Assembly: GCA_934101795.1 (NCBI GenBank)
Contig: CAKORY010000001.1
Span: forward strand, 1 to 64,000
Length of the DNA: 64,000 nucleotides
Origin: an uncultured Bacilli bacterium
Lineage (GTDB): Bacteria > Bacillota_I > Bacilli_A > RF39 > UBA660
Direction of reading: 5' to 3'
Of this stretch, positions 1 through 7,183 are shown piece after piece. Numbering within the stretch: position 1 is the stretch's first letter; each line of letters begins with the position of its first letter. Both the position numbers and the translations under genes were made by a program. Under the pieces are notes generated by a model. The model had not been told where the DNA came from, ran no database searches, and worked only from the letters and a program-made list of their open reading frames with translations.

Positions 1-1
1 T

Positions 2-1108
2 ATATCAGGTTTTGATGTTACAACAACAAATGGTTTAATAACTATAGCAAATAAGAAAACAATAACAGCAACACCAAATGCAGAAGAACAATATACACTA
101 AAGCTTACATTTGTAAACTATGAGGGAGATCAAACAGCAAATGCATCAAGTACATTAAGTGCAAAGGTAATGATACAAAAAGAACCAATAGTTACAACTT
201 TAGCATCATATATTATAAATCTTTACACAGGAACTCAAGGGGATAACAATATTTATTATCATGATGCAAGCCTAACAAATGGAGCAAGTGATAATTCATA
301 CAGATTTGCAGGAGCAAGCGATCAAGTAAATAACTATGTATGTTTTGGTTCAACAGAAAGTCCATGTCCAGAAGATAATTTATATAGAATAATTGGAGTA
401 TTTGGAGACAAAGTAAAACTAATTAAATCAGATTATGCAACAACAGCATTATTAGGTGCAGATGGAGATTACAGCAAGATGTATACTGCAAATACGTATT
501 GGGATAATTCAAGTTATAAAGGAAATAATTTAGCCAATATAGCATCATATAACTGGAATAAGACAAACCAAAATACGTGGAGTTTGTCAAATTTAAATAA
601 AACAAATTTAAATCAAAACTTCATAACAAATATAGGAGCAGACTGGGCAGCTAAAATAGGTGAAACAACATGGAAGGTTGGAGGAAATCCAATGACAAAT
701 ATGGGATATGTAGTACCATCAGTCGCATATCAAAATGAAATAGTAAGTCCAGATCCGGGTAAATATTCATCAAACGGAGAATCAGAATCTAGTGCAAAAA
801 TAGGATTAATGTATGCAAGTGATTATGGATTTGCAGCAGCACCAAGTGCATGGACAGCAAAATTAAACACTTATGAAGGCGAAGTCATTAAAAATGTAAA
901 TTGGATGTATATGGGGCTTTGGGAATGGACTATTTCCCGTGATGCGGGCGATTTGGACTTTGCGTACGGGGTGTATGGCGACGGCAGCGTGGACGCCTTC
1001 CAAGTTAGCGGCAATGAGTTTGCGGTGCGGCCAGTCTTCTATCTCACATCTTCCGTGAATTATGCATCGGGAAGTGGCTCTGCCACTGATCCGATTGTGA
1101 TAAACTGA
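2..1108 (+). CDS. Surface protein, 5'-truncated, with putative hypervariable C-terminal domain
   Basis: The reading frame is open from base 2, so the gene begins upstream of the window; the first internal ATG at 170 is not its start. About 368 residues are visible. The N-terminal part is Thr/Ala/Asn-rich with beta-domain character. The rest resembles surface proteins of gut Firmicutes that end in a lectin-like or formylglycine-enzyme-like fold (DUF6273-like), closing with a WEWTISR segment, an FAVRPVFYL segment and a Gly/Ser-rich tail. Composition changes abruptly near base 905: 601-660 is 32% GC and 48% A, while 961-1020 is 60% GC and 18% A. That block is read here as a possible variable region of a diversity-generating retroelement. 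No reverse transcriptase or template repeat is in the window. The fold assignment is by resemblance only. Confidence 0.75.
   Translation: MSGFDVTTTNGLITIANKKTITATPNAEEQYTLKLTFVNYEGDQTANASSTLSAKVMIQKEPIVTTLASYIINLYTGTQGDNNIYYHDASLTNGASDNSYRFAGASDQVNNYVCFGSTESPCPEDNLYRIIGVFGDKVKLIKSDYATTALLGADGDYSKMYTANTYWDNSSYKGNNLANIASYNWNKTNQNTWSLSNLNKTNLNQNFITNIGADWAAKIGETTWKVGGNPMTNMGYVVPSVAYQNEIVSPDPGKYSSNGESESSAKIGLMYASDYGFAAAPSAWTAKLNTYEGEVIKNVNWMYMGLWEWTISRDAGDLDFAYGVYGDGSVDAFQVSGNEFAVRPVFYLTSSVNYASGSGSATDPIVIN
909..1108 (+). other. Putative DGR variable region (GC-rich, adenine-poor 3' end of gene)
   Basis: The block is the extreme 3' end of a surface-protein gene. It is GC-rich and adenine-poor in an AT-rich genome, and it carries a run of NNC codons (GGC, GAC, TAC, AGC, GCC, TTC). 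Each of these can come from an AAC template codon by changing adenines only, whereas neighbouring genes prefer NNT. Position, composition and codon pattern fit the variable regions of diversity-generating retroelements. The template repeat and reverse transcriptase are not in view, so this is inference. Confidence 0.5.
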
Positions 1109-1380
1109 TTGACGGACAGTTTTGAAAAAACATCGGTAAAACCTGGGTAAAATGAAGTAAAAAGTTCGGCCAATGTTGAACATTTTGCCTCTTTTTTTGA
1201 GTTATAAAGATGCTAAAATCATATAAATTTGTTACAAAAACTACTTTTTTACTCATTATTATAAATTGTATAATAGAAAGTCATAAATATTTTAAAGTTA
1301 AAAAGTCATAATTTTAAGATATTTATGACTATTTTTGTTATACTTGTATTATCTCATAATAGATAAGGAGTGATATAAGT
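1109..1380. other. Intergenic region with AT-rich inverted repeat
   Basis: This gap between the surface-protein gene and the transposase remnant holds no convincing gene. The first ~80 nt keep a somewhat raised GC content, like the preceding variable block, and contain GGTAAAA twice 12 nt apart (about 1135 and 1147). An imperfect inverted repeat follows: 1279-1295 pairs with 1314-1330 over about 12 bp beginning AGTCATAAATAT, with a short T-run after it. It could be a terminator or a relic of an insertion-sequence end. AAGGAG at 1365-1370 precedes the ATG at 1381. Confidence 0.4.
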
Positions 1381-1704
1381 ATGAGAAAAGATATTACAAT
1401 TGAAAAACTAATGTTAGGAGGTTAAAAAGTGAATAAAACAGCATTAGCAAAACAGTATGGGTGTTGTTGGAGAACCATTGATAAAAGAATTAATCCAGAA
1501 AAATATAAAAAAGAAAGAAAACTTAGAGTATATGCATCAATGTTAGACCCATATAAAAATATAATTGATGAAAAAATAGAAAATAACAATATACCATCAA
1601 CAGGCATATATTTACTTTTAAAAACAAAAAAACAATTATCACTTCCACTTGCTAATGATGTAGGAGAAGCAATAATTGATTATATCATCTGTTTTAGGTC
1701 ATAG
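1381..1704 (+). pseudogene. IS21-type transposase (IstA) N-terminal remnant
   Basis: From ATG 1381 the frame reads 14 residues and hits TAA at 1423-1425. It then continues in the same frame from GTG 1429 for 91 residues to 1704. The second part has a helix-turn-helix (ALAKQYGCCWRTIDKRI) followed by a LDPYK..IDEKI..NNIPSTGIYLLLK segment, which matches the start of IS21-family IstA proteins. IstA is normally about 400 residues, so the DDE catalytic domain and IstB are gone. AGGAGG at 1416-1421 could drive the 91-residue piece alone as a small DNA-binding protein, but a decayed transposase is more likely. The family call is from memory of motifs; confidence is moderate. Confidence 0.6.
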
Positions 1705-1757
1705 TAACCTAAATTCACAAAAATGAATAATTTATGGGTATGATAAAAAGTTACACC

Positions 1758-2138
1758 TTATTTCTTTTTACTTTTCTTTCTTTTATTTGGACTTACATAG
1801 CCTTTTTTTCTTTTTGAGTTGTTACTTTTCCGAGCACTTTTCTTTGGTGTAGTTTTCTTCTTTTTGTTTGAAATATTAGTATTCTTTTTCTTTGGTTTAG
1901 AAGGCATTGTTACTTCTTTTTTCTTTGGTTTTTCTACTGGTTTAGGTTCTTCTTTTTTCTTTTCTATTATTTTATCTAGTTTAGTGTCTGATGATAGTCT
2001 TGAAGTACCTTTTTTAGCTATTTCAATATTTTCTAATTTACTTAGTATTATCCACATAATCATGATAACTATCGTTAATAAACAAAGAGATATTAAAATA
2101 ATTAATATAATGTCAATACTATCAAATGTTTTTCCCAT
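1758..2138 (-). CDS. Small membrane protein with lysine-rich cytoplasmic tail
   Basis: This 126-residue protein has one hydrophobic segment near the N terminus (residues ~8-31) followed by a long tail very rich in Lys, Pro and Ser (repeated KPKKK, NKKKK and KRKK blocks) that runs to the C terminus. Such a tail suggests contact with nucleic acid, phospholipid head groups or anionic wall polymer; no known family is recognised. I prefer the ATG at 2138 because GGTGAT lies just upstream of it; an in-frame GTG at 2150 would add four residues. It is divergent from the dockerin gene. The hydrophobic ORF on the opposite strand is its shadow, since Lys-rich antisense reads as Phe-rich. Confidence 0.65.
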   Translation of the reverse strand: MGKTFDSIDIILIILISLCLLTIVIMIMWIILSKLENIEIAKKGTSRLSSDTKLDKIIEKKKEEPKPVEKPKKKEVTMPSKPKKKNTNISNKKKKTTPKKSARKSNNSKRKKGYVSPNKRKKSKKK

Positions 2139-2229
2139 ATCTATCACCACTCATGTAAACTATTATAGTATAAAATACCCAAAAATAATAGTTATTTTAC
2201 ATATTTTTACTAAAAAAAATGTAAATAAA

Positions 2230-2258
2230 TTGAGCATTTTAGCATAATTTGTTATAAT
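2230..2258 (+). promoter_or_regulatory. Sigma-A-type promoter for the dockerin/cohesin pair
   Basis: TTGAGC at 2230-2235 and TATAAT at 2253-2258 are separated by 17 nt. The -10 lies 32 nt upstream of the ATG at 2291, and an AAGGAGG Shine-Dalgarno sits between them. Confidence 0.7.
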
Positions 2259-2290
2259 TGTGATAGTAAATGTAATAAGGAGGATTTAAT

Positions 2291-4045
2291 ATGAAAAAAA
2301 TATTACTGATGTTTATTCTTGTATTATCCTTTTTATGTACAATAAATGTTAGTGCTGCATCATATACTTACCGAATTAAAGTTCTTAATAATCAAACTAA
2401 TTTGAGAAATAATCCTGGGGGTAATGATGGTAGTAGATTAGGTTTACTTTCTAAAAATGATTACTATGTTTTAAAAAATGATAAATTATATCCAGATGAA
2501 AATAATCATAAAAATTGTAATGGTGATTGGTATTATATGACTTATTATACTGGTGTTGATGGTTATGTATGTAGTGATAATGTTGAACTTGTTGTTTCTT
2601 ATTCCACTGATGATGTTGAAGCTTCTACAGAATGTGAAAAAACCTTAAGTGCTGCTGGTTTTCCATCAAGTTATTGGGGTGGTTTATGTAGTTTAAAAGA
2701 AAAACATTCAACTTGGAATTTTCAACCTATTAAAATTGATATGGATTGGTCTTATGTAGTTGAAAGAGAAAGTGAATGTACTAAAAATTATATTTATAAG
2801 GGTGTTTATGATAAAACATTTTTGGATGAAACTTGTACTGCTACATCACCTGGGGGATATGTAGCACCATCACAAACTGGTGTTGCATATTATATGGATC
2901 CTAGAAACTCTTTTACGGAAAAATATTTGTTTCAGTTTTTAGATCAATCATATGATAAACTTTTAGAAAATGATTATCCGAATGCTGTTGAAACTATACT
3001 TAATGGAACTGATTTTTATGCATATCATTTGAATTTAGGAAATAATTTAAAAGACATTGTTATTGGAGGAAGTATTGATAAAGCTAGTCCGATAGCTATT
3101 GCATCAAAAATGAGAATAGAACTTGGTGTTGGTACTAGTCTTGAAAACTTATATAAAGGTATTTATGATGGTTATGATAAAATGTATTTAGATTATTATA
3201 ATTTCTTTAATTTTGGTGTAAGTGATTCTTGTGTTTCGCAGTATGGTGCTACTTATTGTGGACTTAACTATGCTTATAAGTCTGGTTGGAAAGGCTTAGA
3301 AGTTGCAATTAAAGGTGGTATTAATCAGTTTTCTGGTGGTTATATTTTAAAAGATCAATACACTGGTTATTTACAAAAGTTTAATGTAGCAACTAAAATT
3401 GAAGGTGGTTTATTTGGGCATCAATATATGACTAATTTAGCAGGTGCTATGAGTGAAGCTAGTACAGCTTATAATGCTTATAATAAAAATAATTTACTAG
3501 GTTTAAATTTAACTTTTAAAATACCTGTTTATAATAAAATGGATGCAACAATTATAAATAGTGGCAATGGTGCTGTTGATAGTGGTGATGATAAGCCAGA
3601 ACCAAGTACAATTCCTATTTCTACGATTGTAACATCAAGTGGTTATAGATATACTTCTAAGTATATTTCTAATATTGCTGTAGGTACGGATGTTTCTAAT
3701 GTTAAAAGTACTATTGAAGCTGTAGGTGGTAATGCAACTGTTGCTATTTTGGATGCAAATGGTAATGCTAAAACAAGTGGTTTAATTGCAACTGGTGATA
3801 AAGTTTCTATTAATAATCAAAGTGAAACTGAAGTTTTAGAAGTAATAATAAAAGGGGATACATCTGGTGACGGTGTTATAAACGCTTTGGATTTATTACA
3901 AGTTCAAAAAAATATTTTAGGTACATATACTTTAACGGGGGCATATCTTGAAGCTGCGGATACATCAAAAGATGGTGTGGTTAATGCTTTAGATTTATTA
4001 CAAGTTCAAAAGAATATTTTAGGTACTTTTGAAATAGAACAATAA
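2291..4045 (+). CDS. Secreted glucosaminidase-type peptidoglycan hydrolase with SH3-like and dockerin domains
   Basis: The 584-residue product has a signal peptide (residues 1-22, ending VSAAS), a bacterial SH3-like domain (~25-102) and a catalytic region (~118-405). That region has the features of a family of wall glucosaminidases: FPSSYWGGLCSLKEKH, YYMDPRNSF..KYLFQF and SPIAIASKMRIELG, with the Glu of the last motif as likely general acid. It should cut glycan strands of peptidoglycan outside the cell. Residues ~525-580 are a type I dockerin: two calcium-binding F-hand repeats, GDTSGDGVINALDLLQVQKN and a near copy. A cohesin-bearing membrane protein starts 15 nt downstream, so the enzyme is probably tethered through that partner. 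Domain calls are firm; the exact bond cleaved is inferred. Confidence 0.85.
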   Translation: MKKILLMFILVLSFLCTINVSAASYTYRIKVLNNQTNLRNNPGGNDGSRLGLLSKNDYYVLKNDKLYPDENNHKNCNGDWYYMTYYTGVDGYVCSDNVELVVSYSTDDVEASTECEKTLSAAGFPSSYWGGLCSLKEKHSTWNFQPIKIDMDWSYVVERESECTKNYIYKGVYDKTFLDETCTATSPGGYVAPSQTGVAYYMDPRNSFTEKYLFQFLDQSYDKLLENDYPNAVETILNGTDFYAYHLNLGNNLKDIVIGGSIDKASPIAIASKMRIELGVGTSLENLYKGIYDGYDKMYLDYYNFFNFGVSDSCVSQYGATYCGLNYAYKSGWKGLEVAIKGGINQFSGGYILKDQYTGYLQKFNVATKIEGGLFGHQYMTNLAGAMSEASTAYNAYNKNNLLGLNLTFKIPVYNKMDATIINSGNGAVDSGDDKPEPSTIPISTIVTSSGYRYTSKYISNIAVGTDVSNVKSTIEAVGGNATVAILDANGNAKTSGLIATGDKVSINNQSETEVLEVIIKGDTSGDGVINALDLLQVQKNILGTYTLTGAYLEAADTSKDGVVNALDLLQVQKNILGTFEIEQ

Positions 4046-4059
4046 AAAGGAGAGATTAG

Positions 4060-5424
4060 ATGAAAAAAATTAAATTAATATTGATGAGTTTATTTTGTAT
4101 ATTGGCATTTCCAAATTTAGTTAATGCCGCAAGTGGGAAAATAAATGTTACTGGTACATCAACAGTAGTAGTTGGAAATAATGTTACTGTAACTGTAACT
4201 TTATCAAGTAATACGCCGATTGGTAGCTGGGAAATGTCCCTTAATTATGATAAAAATTATTTGCAACTTCGAAGTACGAATTCTGAAAGTAATAGTACTC
4301 GTATGGCAGCTTCATCATCAACTGGTATAAAAAGTAAATCTTATACATTTACTTTTAAAACACTAAAAAAGGGTAATACTAAAGTAACTGTAGATAGTTA
4401 TCTTGCATATGCTTTTGAAGATTTAAGTCAAATATCCCTTACAAGTAGTAGTAAATCAATTAATATTATAACTCAAGCTGAACTTGAAGCTAGTTATTCT
4501 AAAAATAATAATTTAAGTTCTCTTGGTGTTGAAGGTTTTACTTTTACACCAGAGTTTAATGCAAATACTTTAGAATATAATGTTGTTGTTCCTGAAAATA
4601 CTAAAGAAATTAAGATAAATGCTGTTGTTCAAGATAAAAAATCATCAATTAGTGGAATTGGAACAGTTACTGTAGCACCAGGTGCTAATAAATTTAGTGT
4701 TGTTGTAAGGGCTGAAAATGGATCAGAAAAAACATATACAATAAATGTTGAAGTAAAAGATGAAAATCCTATTAATGTTGAAGTTGAAGGTAAAAAATAT
4801 ACTGTTGTAAAATTAAAAGAAAATTTACCTGAAGTTAGTCTTTATGGTGAGTATACAGTTAAAATTAATGAATTTGATATACCTGCTTATAAAAATGAAT
4901 ATACTAATTTAGTTTTAGTAGGTTTAAAAGATGAAGAAGGTAATATTGGATTATTTATATATGATGAAAAAAATAATAAATATAGTAGTTATCATGAAAT
5001 AGGTGTTAATAAAATAACTATTTATCCTTTGGAAACTAGTGAAGAAATAAAAGGATATACTAAAGATGTAATTGAAATAAATGGTGTTAAAGTAAATGGT
5101 TATTATTATACTAAAGACTCAAACTATGTAATTATTTATGGGGTTAATGTTGAAACTGGAGATAAAGGTTTCTATATGTATGATAAAAAGATGCAATCTT
5201 TAATTAATTATAATGATGAATATGCAGTTGATTTAAATAAAAAAATAGAATTATATACTTATATTATATTTGGTTTTAGTGGTGTATTTGTTCTAATGAT
5301 TATTATTCTTGTTGCTTTAGTAAGTAAAAAGGGTAAAAAGAAAAGCAAGAATAAAAATGTAGTAACAAATGAAATACCTAAAGGAAAAGAAAAGTTAGAT
5401 AAGAATACTATTATTGAAAAATAA
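4060..5424 (+). CDS. Membrane-anchored cohesin protein with cadherin-like beta-sandwich domain
   Basis: The 454-residue protein has a signal peptide (1-23), a cohesin-like domain (~25-138, with GSWEMSLNYDKNYL and SKSYTFTFKTLKKG), and a cadherin-like beta-sandwich (~150-235, LSSLGVEG...FTPEFNANTLEYNVVVPE). An extracytoplasmic region follows, then one membrane helix near the C terminus (~395-418) and a Lys-rich cytoplasmic tail. It lies 15 nt after the dockerin enzyme with its own Shine-Dalgarno (AAAGGAGAG), so the two form an operon ending at a strong terminator. Known cohesins bind dockerins tightly in a calcium-dependent way. The likely role is to hold the neighbouring hydrolase at the membrane face of the wall. 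The cohesin call rests on sequence pattern and on the adjacent dockerin. Confidence 0.8.
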   Translation: MKKIKLILMSLFCILAFPNLVNAASGKINVTGTSTVVVGNNVTVTVTLSSNTPIGSWEMSLNYDKNYLQLRSTNSESNSTRMAASSSTGIKSKSYTFTFKTLKKGNTKVTVDSYLAYAFEDLSQISLTSSSKSINIITQAELEASYSKNNNLSSLGVEGFTFTPEFNANTLEYNVVVPENTKEIKINAVVQDKKSSISGIGTVTVAPGANKFSVVVRAENGSEKTYTINVEVKDENPINVEVEGKKYTVVKLKENLPEVSLYGEYTVKINEFDIPAYKNEYTNLVLVGLKDEEGNIGLFIYDEKNNKYSSYHEIGVNKITIYPLETSEEIKGYTKDVIEINGVKVNGYYYTKDSNYVIIYGVNVETGDKGFYMYDKKMQSLINYNDEYAVDLNKKIELYTYIIFGFSGVFVLMIIILVALVSKKGKKKSKNKNVVTNEIPKGKEKLDKNTIIEK

Positions 5425-5436
5425 TAGTATTTTTTT
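5404..5436 (+). terminator. Rho-independent terminator after the cohesin gene
   Basis: A 10-bp stem, AATACTATTA (5404-5413) with TAATAGTATT (5422-5431), has an 8-nt loop and is followed by a T-run. The cohesin stop codon lies inside the right arm. Confidence 0.85.
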
Positions 5437-5440
5437 AAAT

Positions 5441-5463
5441 AAAAAAACTAGACATAAGTCTAG
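5441..5463 (-). terminator. Terminator of tRNA-Leu
   Basis: CTAGAC/GTCTAG stem (5448-5463) with a 4-nt loop. On the minus strand it is followed by seven Ts (5447-5441), just past the tRNA 3' end. Confidence 0.85.
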
Positions 5464-5476
5464 TAAATATTCATTA

Positions 5477-5563
5477 TGGTGCCTGTATCCAGACTTGAAC
5501 TGGAACTCCATTTCTGAAAATAGATTTTGAGTCTATCGCGTCTACCAATTCCGCCATACAGGC
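5477..5563 (-). tRNA. tRNA-Leu (anticodon CAA)
   Basis: On the minus strand the sequence starts GCCTGTATGGCGGAATTGG and folds as a class II tRNA. The 7-bp acceptor stem GCCTGTA/TACAGGC, a D arm with GGTAGACGC, anticodon stem ATAGA/TCTAT, the loop CTCAAAA giving anticodon CAA, a long variable arm, TTCAAGT in the T loop and an encoded CCA are all present. It reads UUG leucine codons. It is convergent with the cohesin gene and has its own terminator. Confidence 0.95.
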
Positions 5564-5661
5564 AAGTACACACTCATTATAACATACTTTTTTTGTTTGT
5601 GGTAGTATTTTTTGTAATTTCTATAACTTGTAAATAAAGTGTCAAGTGTAAATGAGATAAA

Positions 5662-5711
5662 TGACATGTTTTGTCGAATGTGTTTAAAACTTTTAAATAA
5701 TACTCTAAACT
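5662..5711 (+). promoter_or_regulatory. Spo0A-box promoter region of the spoIIAA-sigF operon
   Basis: TTTTGTCGAA at 5669-5678 contains a consensus Spo0A box (TGTCGAA, 5672-5678). It lies 54 nt before the spoIIAA start, as expected for a Spo0A-activated spoIIA operon. A weak -35/-10 pair (TTTAAA 5683-5688, TAAACT 5706-5711, 17-nt spacer) follows. The longer element TGACATGTTTTGTCGAA (5662-5678) recurs exactly at 61707-61723. Confidence 0.7.
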
Positions 5712-5732
5712 AATATGTAAGGAGAGAGGAAA

Positions 5733-6068
5733 ATGTTTAAGTTAGAGCTGGAATATAAAGATGAAATATTATTTGCAAGACTTAAAGGTATTTTAGATAG
5801 GAAAGCAAGTTATAAAATTAATAATTATTTAAATCCAGTTATTAAGAAACATGAAATTAAGAATTTAGTATATAATTTTGAAAAATTAGAGATGGTTGAT
5901 AATTCAGGAATAGAAGCCCTCATTAATAGTAAATATTATATTAAATGTAATAAAGGTGTTATTAAAGTATGTGGTGTTAGTAATGCTAATTTGTATTTGT
6001 GTAAGTATTTGAAGTTTCCAGTTGTAAAAACAGAAGTAGATGCTTATAGAGAAATGGAGGCATTATAA
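5733..6068 (+). CDS. spoIIAA: Anti-sigma factor antagonist SpoIIAA
   Basis: The 111-residue protein is a single STAS domain. The phosphorylation loop reads EMVDNSGIEAL, and the serine is residue 58, the same number as the phosphorylated serine of Bacillus SpoIIAA. In known spore formers, dephosphorylated SpoIIAA binds SpoIIAB and so frees sigma F in the forespore. It opens the operon: spoIIAA, sigF, spoVAC, spoVAD and spoVAEb follow on the same strand, and sigF begins at the next base. A Spo0A box lies upstream. The oddity is that spoIIAB, which normally sits between spoIIAA and sigF, is absent. Confidence 0.88.
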   Translation: MFKLELEYKDEILFARLKGILDRKASYKINNYLNPVIKKHEIKNLVYNFEKLEMVDNSGIEALINSKYYIKCNKGVIKVCGVSNANLYLCKYLKFPVVKTEVDAYREMEAL

Positions 6069-6713
6069 ATGTTAGAAGAATTAGTTAAATCTAGTACAGG
6101 ACTTATTTGGACGGTAGCTAAAAAGTTTTATGGTGTTGATAAAAATGATTTGTACCAAGCTGGTGTTCTTGGTGTGATTAAAGCTTATCAAAATTATGTA
6201 GATGATGGAAAATGTAAATTTAGTACTTATGCTTATAATTATATATTCGGAGAAATGTATGCACTTGCTAATAATAAAGAAATTAAATTAAATAAAGATA
6301 TAAATAGATTACTTAAAATGATTGAATTGGGAAAAGCTAGACTTTCTCAAGAAATAATGAAAGTGCCATCAAATAAGGAACTTGCTCAATATCTTGAAAT
6401 GGAAGAGGAAAAGTTAGAACAAATTTTAAGTTATGCAAATAGTTTTGTATCAATGGATGAAGTGTGTGATGATGAAAGAAGTATGCATGAATGTGTAGCT
6501 TTAGAAGAAAAAGTTAGTGTAGATGAAAAACTTGAGCTTAAAAATAGTATGGATTCTTTAGATGCTATAGAAAAAGATATTATTAAAAGTCGTTATTATG
6601 AGGATTTAACTCAAAGTGAAACAGCTAGAAAACTGGGCATTACTCAAGTAATGGTATCAAGATATGAAAAGAGAAGTTTAACTAAAATGAGAGATTATAT
6701 GTATAGCAGATAA
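6069..6713 (+). CDS. sigF: Sporulation sigma factor, SigF type
   Basis: The 214-residue sigma-70 family protein has region 2 (~8-75: DLYQAGVLGVIKAYQNY, KFSTYAYNYIFGEM), a region 3 segment (~82-130) and region 4 with a C-terminal helix-turn-helix (LTQSETARKLGITQVMVSRYEKR). Its place directly after spoIIAA and before spoVA genes marks it as sigma F, the first forespore sigma factor. The region 4 motif is also close to sigma G. The start codon abuts the spoIIAA stop, with GGAGG inside the spoIIAA 3' end. With no SpoIIAB beside it, how this sigma is held inactive is unclear. Confidence 0.87.
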   Translation: MLEELVKSSTGLIWTVAKKFYGVDKNDLYQAGVLGVIKAYQNYVDDGKCKFSTYAYNYIFGEMYALANNKEIKLNKDINRLLKMIELGKARLSQEIMKVPSNKELAQYLEMEEEKLEQILSYANSFVSMDEVCDDERSMHECVALEEKVSVDEKLELKNSMDSLDAIEKDIIKSRYYEDLTQSETARKLGITQVMVSRYEKRSLTKMRDYMYSR

Positions 6714-6745
6714 AATTTCATTCATAATAATAATGGTGAATATTT

Positions 6746-7183
6746 ATGAATAAAGAAGATTATAAGTTACTTGTTAAGAAGCATACTCCGAAGGAACCTA
6801 AATTAAGAAATTTTGGAGTGGCTTTTTTAGTTGGCGGATTTATTGGGCTTTTAGCAGAAGTTGTTTCGATGATTTTGAAGAATTGTTTTGCTTTTTCAAG
6901 TGTTGAAACTGGACTTATTGTTGCTCTTTTTGTTATTGGGGTTGCTTCACTTTTTACAGCACTCGGTTTTTTTGATAATTGGGTTAGTAAATGTAAATGT
7001 GGTTTAATTATTCCTACGACAGGATTTGCTCATAGTGTTTCATCAAGTGCTCTTGAGTATAAAAAAGATGGACTTATTACTGGTCTTGGTGCAAATTTTT
7101 TTAAACTTGCTGGTTCAGTAATTTTATATGGTATTATTTCTGCATTTCTTCTTGTGATTGTGAGGTTGGTTATGGGTGGCTAG
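6746..7183 (+). CDS. spoVAC: Spore DPA-channel membrane protein SpoVAC
   Basis: The 145-residue protein has three to four hydrophobic segments and the SpoVAC pattern (FLVGGFIGLLAE, FFDNWVSKCKCGLIIPTTGFAHSVSSSALEYKKDG). SpoVAC forms a channel in the inner forespore membrane for dipicolinic acid uptake and release. It follows sigF by 32 nt and overlaps spoVAD by 8 nt. SpoVAA and SpoVAB, which precede it in Bacillus, are missing; the C-D-Eb core is what many Clostridia keep. Confidence 0.9.
   Translation: MNKEDYKLLVKKHTPKEPKLRNFGVAFLVGGFIGLLAEVVSMILKNCFAFSSVETGLIVALFVIGVASLFTALGFFDNWVSKCKCGLIIPTTGFAHSVSSSALEYKKDGLITGLGANFFKLAGSVILYGIISAFLLVIVRLVMGG

Noticed and set aside
863..1256. Minus-strand ORFs of 106 and 70 aa opposite the end of the first gene
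   Set aside because: They mirror the GC-rich variable block on the coding strand, have no ribosome sites and resemble nothing known; they are shadows.
1819..2247. 142-aa Phe-rich hydrophobic ORF on the + strand
   Set aside because: It is the antisense reading of the Lys-rich tail of the minus-strand gene and has no supporting start signal.
6701..6729. GTATA-17 nt-CATAATA match to a forespore sigma (G/F) promoter ahead of spoVAC
   Set aside because: A good consensus match, but the implied start at about 6736 falls on the spoVAC ribosome site, leaving almost no leader; short AT-rich motifs like this also arise by chance.
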